Shown here: in pieces, positions 53,495 to 64,000 of the stretch
How positions within the stretch are numbered: the first letter of the stretch is position 1
Layout of the letters: each line of letters opens with the position of its first letter
NCBI GenBank assembly: GCA_032173965.1
Contig: JAVUNC010000019.1
Span: forward strand, 7,440,501 to 7,504,500
Origin: Sitta carolinensis
Lineage: Eukaryota > Chordata > Aves > Passeriformes > Sittidae
DNA: 64,000 bases
Reading direction: 5' to 3'
Notes under the pieces: model-generated
What the model was told of the DNA's origin: nothing
The model's input: the letters and a program-made list of their open reading frames with translations, nothing else
Database searches by the model: none
Translations under genes and position numbers: made by a program

Positions 53495-56400
53495 TAAATT
53501 GTGTTTTGTTTAGAGAGCTGCTGCCACGGGGCAAACACTTAGCTATAAAAGAGCTGATCTGTGCAGATAATATTTCCCAGCATTTTAAATTTCTGTTGCC
53601 ATAAGACCACTGGGGAAGCAGGAGCCAGGAGGATGGGGAACAGATGCTGCTGGGGCTATGCAGAGGTGCCTAATCCCTGGACTTTGCTAGACAACATTGC
53701 AGACACTACCTAAAGAAAGAATAAAAGCAAAGTCTAAAGAAATAAATGTTAAACTCAACTCTTACCTTCCTCTCACCGGCTGGGGGCAGGCTGGGGGCAA
53801 ATGTTGAGCTAGTAATATTAAAAAATAAATCCATTATTTAAACTGCTGATCAGATGCATTTCTGTAGATATCTGTCAGCTCAAATTTGGCATAGGCAAGG
53901 AGACAATCTGGCCTGAAGCTGTTGACTTAACAGAAAATATCTTTAGTCTGGAGTTTTAAAGATTTTCCCCACTGAAATCAGCATCAATAGGAAGAGACAG
54001 TCAGCTAGAAATGTGGAAGAAATAAATTATGACTTCTAGAGAGAATTCAGTATTTCAGAAGAAAAAATTTTCTCTGAGTCCCTGGGTCAGAAAGTCACAC
54101 AGATATTGCTGAAGTTTAAGACCAGGGCCCAACTTCATACTTTGTCTCTAAGTTCAACAGAAGACAAAATGCTGCATTTCATCAGTACAAGAGAGACACA
54201 AATTCGCTCTAACAAATATCAATAAGATTCTTCCTTGAGGCGTCTGGAAACAGATCAACTTTTTTTTTTTTTTTCCATGCAGTGTGGTTTTCAGACATAT
54301 AAAATGGTCTGTGAGACTCAGAAGCACTGCAGTCTTGAATAGGTTGCAATAAAGTGGCTCCTTCCTGAATAAGGAGGCTAAACACCCAGAAAGGAAAGTC
54401 TGAAATCTGAGCAAGCAGACATTATAAATACAGGTTGTTTTTCTAGACATGGTCCTACAAATGGGCTGAACTTGGTTGTAGGTGAATGGGGAAATTCATG
54501 TTCTCCAACGTGGTCTCCACTTTTACCCAGTGCAGTGTAAAATGGCACAGGCAAGATCTGCTGCCAGGTAAGTGCTTTGTTCAGAACAGTCAGGCCAGGC
54601 TGTGCAAGATGTGTGAAGGGGCAGGTGAAACAGGATGGGGTTTGGCAGCTTGAATTAGAGGAGCCAGCTCAGTGATGGTACAGATCTTGTGAAGAACTAC
54701 CAGCTGCCAGCTGCTTTTGTAGATGAAACAGCCCTTCATCTTGACAGCATAAAGTCATGTGAGCCTTCTGATCTGATGAGGTTTTTTCTGTTTGGCCCTA
54801 CCTCAGTCATGAGTTCTTCCTTACCACAACTTCTGTTCCTGTCAGCAGTAGCCTTGTGCACCCCCTGTGAAAGCCCATGTCAGTAGAGGCTGATGGTTCA
54901 CTCCATTGCTTCCTTAGTATTTCTCTTGTTGCCTTCACAGTCACTCCTTCCATTCCTCTTTTCCATGTCTTTCCTGACCTGTTTGAGGTTACCTGAGACT
55001 GACCATAACAACTACCAAGCACAAGGTCTGTTCCTGTCAGCTTGAAGATTCTCCCTGGTTTCTGCGTTTAACTTGCTCCCAGGAGTGAAGCAGACCTTGG
55101 ACTGATGTCCCTGTTTTCTGCTTTGTCCCATCTCTTCCACGCTTTGGGAAAGCTGAGCTTCAAATGCAGATGGGTAGCTGCAAGCTGGAACTGATTCAGA
55201 AAAGCAATTTCCATTCCCTCCTTAGCAGCTGGGTGAACATGGACAGCCTGACTGTGCAGACACAGATCCACACGATTTTGCTCTGTTCTAATACCTTCTG
55301 TCCCTTTGCCTTGCCCTGCTTCTGCAACCATCCCATGTGGTGTGTGCCTGGCCAGAATGACAGGGTAATTCATTTTCTGGCTGCTGGGGCAGATTCTGAG
55401 GGGCCAATGGCACCTGTGAGTGCTGAGAAATCAGCCTCTGGTGCATTTTTGACTGCTGGCTCACAAACTACGAGGCAAGGAGAATGTGACTGATGAGAAA
55501 TGAGGTGTGTGCAGGGCACTGTGCTCAGTGAAGTGTGGGATCCCTGGCAGTGGATTTACCCTCTGCATACACTCGAGGTGTGACGAGTCTCTGTACACTG
55601 AGCCTGTGGCTCAGTGCTACTGGATGTATCTTTGCACTGCTCTTAATGATCCCTGAGCTGCTTTGTTCCTCCTGTAGCTCATTCAGGAAGACAGGCAGAA
55701 GGTAGGCATAGCAGGCTGGATGTTTAGCTTTTCAGGGCAAATAAAGGAAGGGAAAGACAAGGGACAGTGCAGAGTAAAGAGGCTTTGATGAGCTTTGCTT
55801 CCAAAAGGGATTAATTGAACACACAAGCCCGATGTGACTGACTGGGTGGCAGAGGTGCACTTCTTACTCTGCAGTAAGCACCATATGAATTACTGCCTTT
55901 CCCTTTATTTTCTTTCCACTTTTGTATTTTCCAGCTAATTTCCTTTACTACCTTGTCTTTCCCACCTACTTTTGCTTTCAGCCTAATTACAAAAAAGAGA
56001 TTTATATGTTCAGTCTCTACCTTCATCCCCCAGTTGTTCTTTGCACTGCCTTGCCAGTAACATCAAATTCATTTGCTAGTTTTGGATAGACTTAATAGAG
56101 GTGTGAAAGACATTAACTTAGCACTAATTCCAAGGCTTATGGAAAAAGAAAGCATCACACTGGGGAGACCACCAGTTGCTACTGGCCAGCTACAACCTGT
56201 ATGGCTTGGAACAGGACACATGCAGCATGCTGCTGTGCACTTGGACGCTGAAAAGCAGGAAAGGGAGCAGAGGGAATGGTGGAGGTGCATGAAGGGAAGA
56301 AGGCACTTAAGGCATTGCACGGGACATGAAATAGAAAGCTAAAGCAACTGCAAGAGATACCGAAACATGGGATCCAACTTAATGAGAGATGGAGATGCTA

Positions 56401-57241
56401 CCAGCACTGCTGCATGTTGCTCCTCTGTGTTTTTCATGTAACAAATGAAGTTGCAGTTCAGCCAACACATAATGACTTTTCTGGACTCTAAGCAAGGATG
56501 ATCATATCTCCATCCAGCATCACTGACACACCACCAGTGATTCTCATGGAATATGTTGATTTAGGCCAGCTAGGTCCACTCCATAAGGTTCAGATTCACA
56601 ATTCCCCATGAGTACACAGTTGATAGCCCTGAAGGCTTTCTCTGTTGCATTTCTAATAGTTTCACATCTATTACAGGATTACCTCTTCCCCTCATCTGCA
56701 GAGAGGTAACCTGGTAGATTCAGAGAAACCTGGAATCGGAGCCTTAGCTCAGTGTGAGCACTGCAGAATTGTCCATTCTGGGAGGTTCAGTGCTGATCTG
56801 TCTCACACACAGCACAGTGCACATCTGTCTCTCCCAGCTGTGGGAGAGAAATCATACACGGATTAATGATTCCCCTCCTTTGTGCTGTGCAGCCTGTTGC
56901 ACAGAGCAGTGATTACACTGAACAATACACAGAATTTCATTCACCTTTAGCAAGATTCAGCCTCACCTGGGAGGTGTCACACCAGTGCTTCCAGCATGCC
57001 CACTGCCCTGAGCAGCAGTGCATTGCAGCTGGCATCATCCATTCATCTGGGGAGCAAAAGCTGTAAAGCGAATCCTTTGGTGTGTCTCAAGGCTGCCCCT
57101 TGCAAAATGAATCCCAAACCTCCATTTTTCAAACAAATTACATGGCTAAATTGTCCTTGGCTGGGCAGTCACATCTGTTTTAGGATTGTATTTAGCCAAA
57201 TAAAAGGTGGAAGGAATTCATCCAAGGAGGGAAAGGAAAGC

Positions 57242-57293
57242 AAAAAAAAAAAAAAAAAAAAAAAAAAGAAGAAGAAGGAAAAAGAGAAAAAAG
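57242..57293. repeat. poly-A run and homopurine tract
   Basis: Twenty-six A residues are followed by GAAGAAGAAGG-type purine sequence to about 57293, and the upstream side is also purine-rich. No retroposon body was recognised beside it. Confidence 0.9.
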
Positions 57294-57877
57294 CTATACA
57301 GTACAAATCAGCTTGTGGCTTTAGCCTACTGACTGCTATGCAGTATACCTTGAGTCTGAAATCGATTGTAAAGAATTGGGCTTTTTACTCAGTTTTCACT
57401 TCAGGTTTCTGACCCTTGCTCAAAAGAGCAGGGAATGGGTAGATTGAGATATTAATTTCCCCTTGGTTATGCCCTGCAAGGGAAAAAGAAGACGTGCATT
57501 CTTTCTTACTGTAGCCATCTTGTGCAGCTGGTGAGTCACTTGAACTCACAGAGGTAAAAGAGATTAATCCCCCTTCCCCACGGAATGGGAGGGAAAGAGC
57601 TGCTTTATGGTTGCAGAAAATAGTTATTCTGTAAAGAGGAAAGTTTAAGGGGAGATGCAGTCCAGTGTTTTAAAAGATCAGTGAAGTATATATATGCAAT
57701 GAACTATACTGTGTAAATAATAAAATATAGGCAGGTGAAACAAGACCACATATTGGTTTATGGCCCTGCATCGAACAAAATAGGCTTTGTTCACACAGAG
57801 ATGTACCATTTTCAATTATTTCAGTAGCCAAGTATTGAGGCCAGGGTTTTCTCCCTAATGTCTTTAGAGGACATTAA

Positions 57878-58008
57878 GTTGGGGGGTTTTGTTTTGGGGA
57901 TTTTGTCCTTTTTTGTTTGTTTTTGGGGGTTGTTTGGTTGGTTTTTGGTTTTGGGAGAGTTTTTTGTTTGTTTTGGGGTTTTTTGTTTGGGATTTTTGTT
58001 TGTTTTTT
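57878..58008. repeat. G/T-only low-complexity tract
   Basis: About 130 bases are almost entirely G and T on the + strand, with repeated GTTTTG and TTTGGGG units and several runs of three to six G. On the opposite strand it has the same A/C style as 46362-46478. Confidence 0.9.
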
Positions 58009-58442
58009 CAGTTTTACTGGCCAATGACCACTGTTTAAACTACTGGCTGCTGCAGAGCCTGGACTTATTTCCAGTCCCTGTTTGCAGTGGTTTGGATGAG
58101 GTGGGCTGGCCAGCACAGCACTGCATGCATCTGGAGACACATTTCATCAGAAGAGATGGCTTGGAGAGCCAGCAGGCCCTGTCACTGGAGGGGCTGTGCT
58201 GGTTTGTGCACTGGTGTGAGAGCCCCAAGGGCAGGTGTGCCTCTTGGGCACTAGGCTGACTGGTTGGTGTCCCATGAGAGAGCTGAGGAGTGTGGTAAGC
58301 TTGTTTGGTCCAAGAACTAGGGCTGATAAACACTATGAAAGGGTTGGTGTGGCATGAGCAGTCACTGCCACACTGTTGTTTCTCATCACTCCACTGGCAG
58401 CAGCACTTTCCTCCTCCCGCACAGGACTGGCCACAGGGATCA

Positions 58443-58508
58443 CCGAATCTCACCACAGGAATCCCTGATTCACACCTCAGCCATCGCTGATTCACACCTC
58501 AGGGCAGC
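58443..58508. repeat. 22-bp minisatellite, about 3 copies
   Basis: CTGATTCACACCTCAG recurs at 58465-58480 and 58487-58502, a 22-base period. The preceding 22 bases (58443-58464) are a diverged copy, matching at about 15 of 22 positions. Confidence 0.8.
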
Positions 58509-58550
58509 TCCTGATGGTTTGGCTGGAGGGGCTGAGAAGAGCCTGTGTGA

Positions 58551-63988
<5,438 letters not shown>

Positions 63989-64000
63989 CTACCGCATCAT
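63989..64000 (+). CDS. ALK: ALK exon 28, first 12 bases (window-truncated)
   Basis: After a good acceptor (tgcccttccag), one base completes Val1358. Then TAC CGC ATC AT reads YRI and the start of Met, matching human VYRIM at 1358-1362. The rest of the kinase C-lobe and the C-terminal tail in exon 29 lie beyond the window. Confidence 0.9.

Noticed and set aside
58040..58495. 151-codon minus-strand frame in intron 23
   Set aside because: It is partly the complement of the minisatellite and has no domain or homologue that I can see.

Overview
This is vertebrate nuclear DNA, most likely from a bird, and it holds one gene on the + strand: the middle and 3' part of ALK, the anaplastic lymphoma kinase receptor. 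I identified 21 coding exons by translating them and comparing them with my memory of human ALK. Numbering backward from the exon that opens with Val1058 (exon 20 in human), they are exons 8 to 28. Exon 28 is cut by the window edge, and exons 1-7 and 29 lie outside. Every exon joins the next in phase except for one missing base in exon 23. All introns end in AG. All but the first begin with GT, and intron 8 begins with GC.

An avian origin is inferred from the compact introns (0.5-11.6 kb), very few interspersed repeats, a CR1 fragment in intron 11, and a roughly 0.7 kb element in intron 11 that I recall as an LTR-like repeat common in songbirds. Passerine is my best guess, but no database search was possible.

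Layout: 1-748 is the end of intron 7. Exons 8-10 (749-21748) encode the end of the second MAM domain. Exons 11-12 are the linker and the start of the ligand-binding region. Exons 13-17 (39131-45138) encode the TNF-like and glycine-rich region with polyglycine runs. Exon 18 is the EGF-like module, exon 19 the transmembrane helix and exon 20 the juxtamembrane segment. Exons 21-28 (51405 to the window end) encode the tyrosine kinase domain. The catalytic residues are all visible: glycine loop, VAVK lysine, alpha-C glutamate, HRD, DFG and the YxxxYY activation loop. The protein is a cell-surface receptor tyrosine kinase that in vertebrates is activated by ALKAL1/ALKAL2.

The points most worth checking are a 1-base deletion at the codon for human Arg1192 in exon 23 (sequencing error or real null allele), the GC-AG intron 8, non-conservative changes in conserved positions (exons 8, 15 and 25), and the LTR-like insertion with an internal hairpin. 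I saw no RNA gene, CRISPR array, nested protein-coding gene or novel multi-gene system. The remaining sequence is intron with simple repeats and a few degraded ancient repeats.
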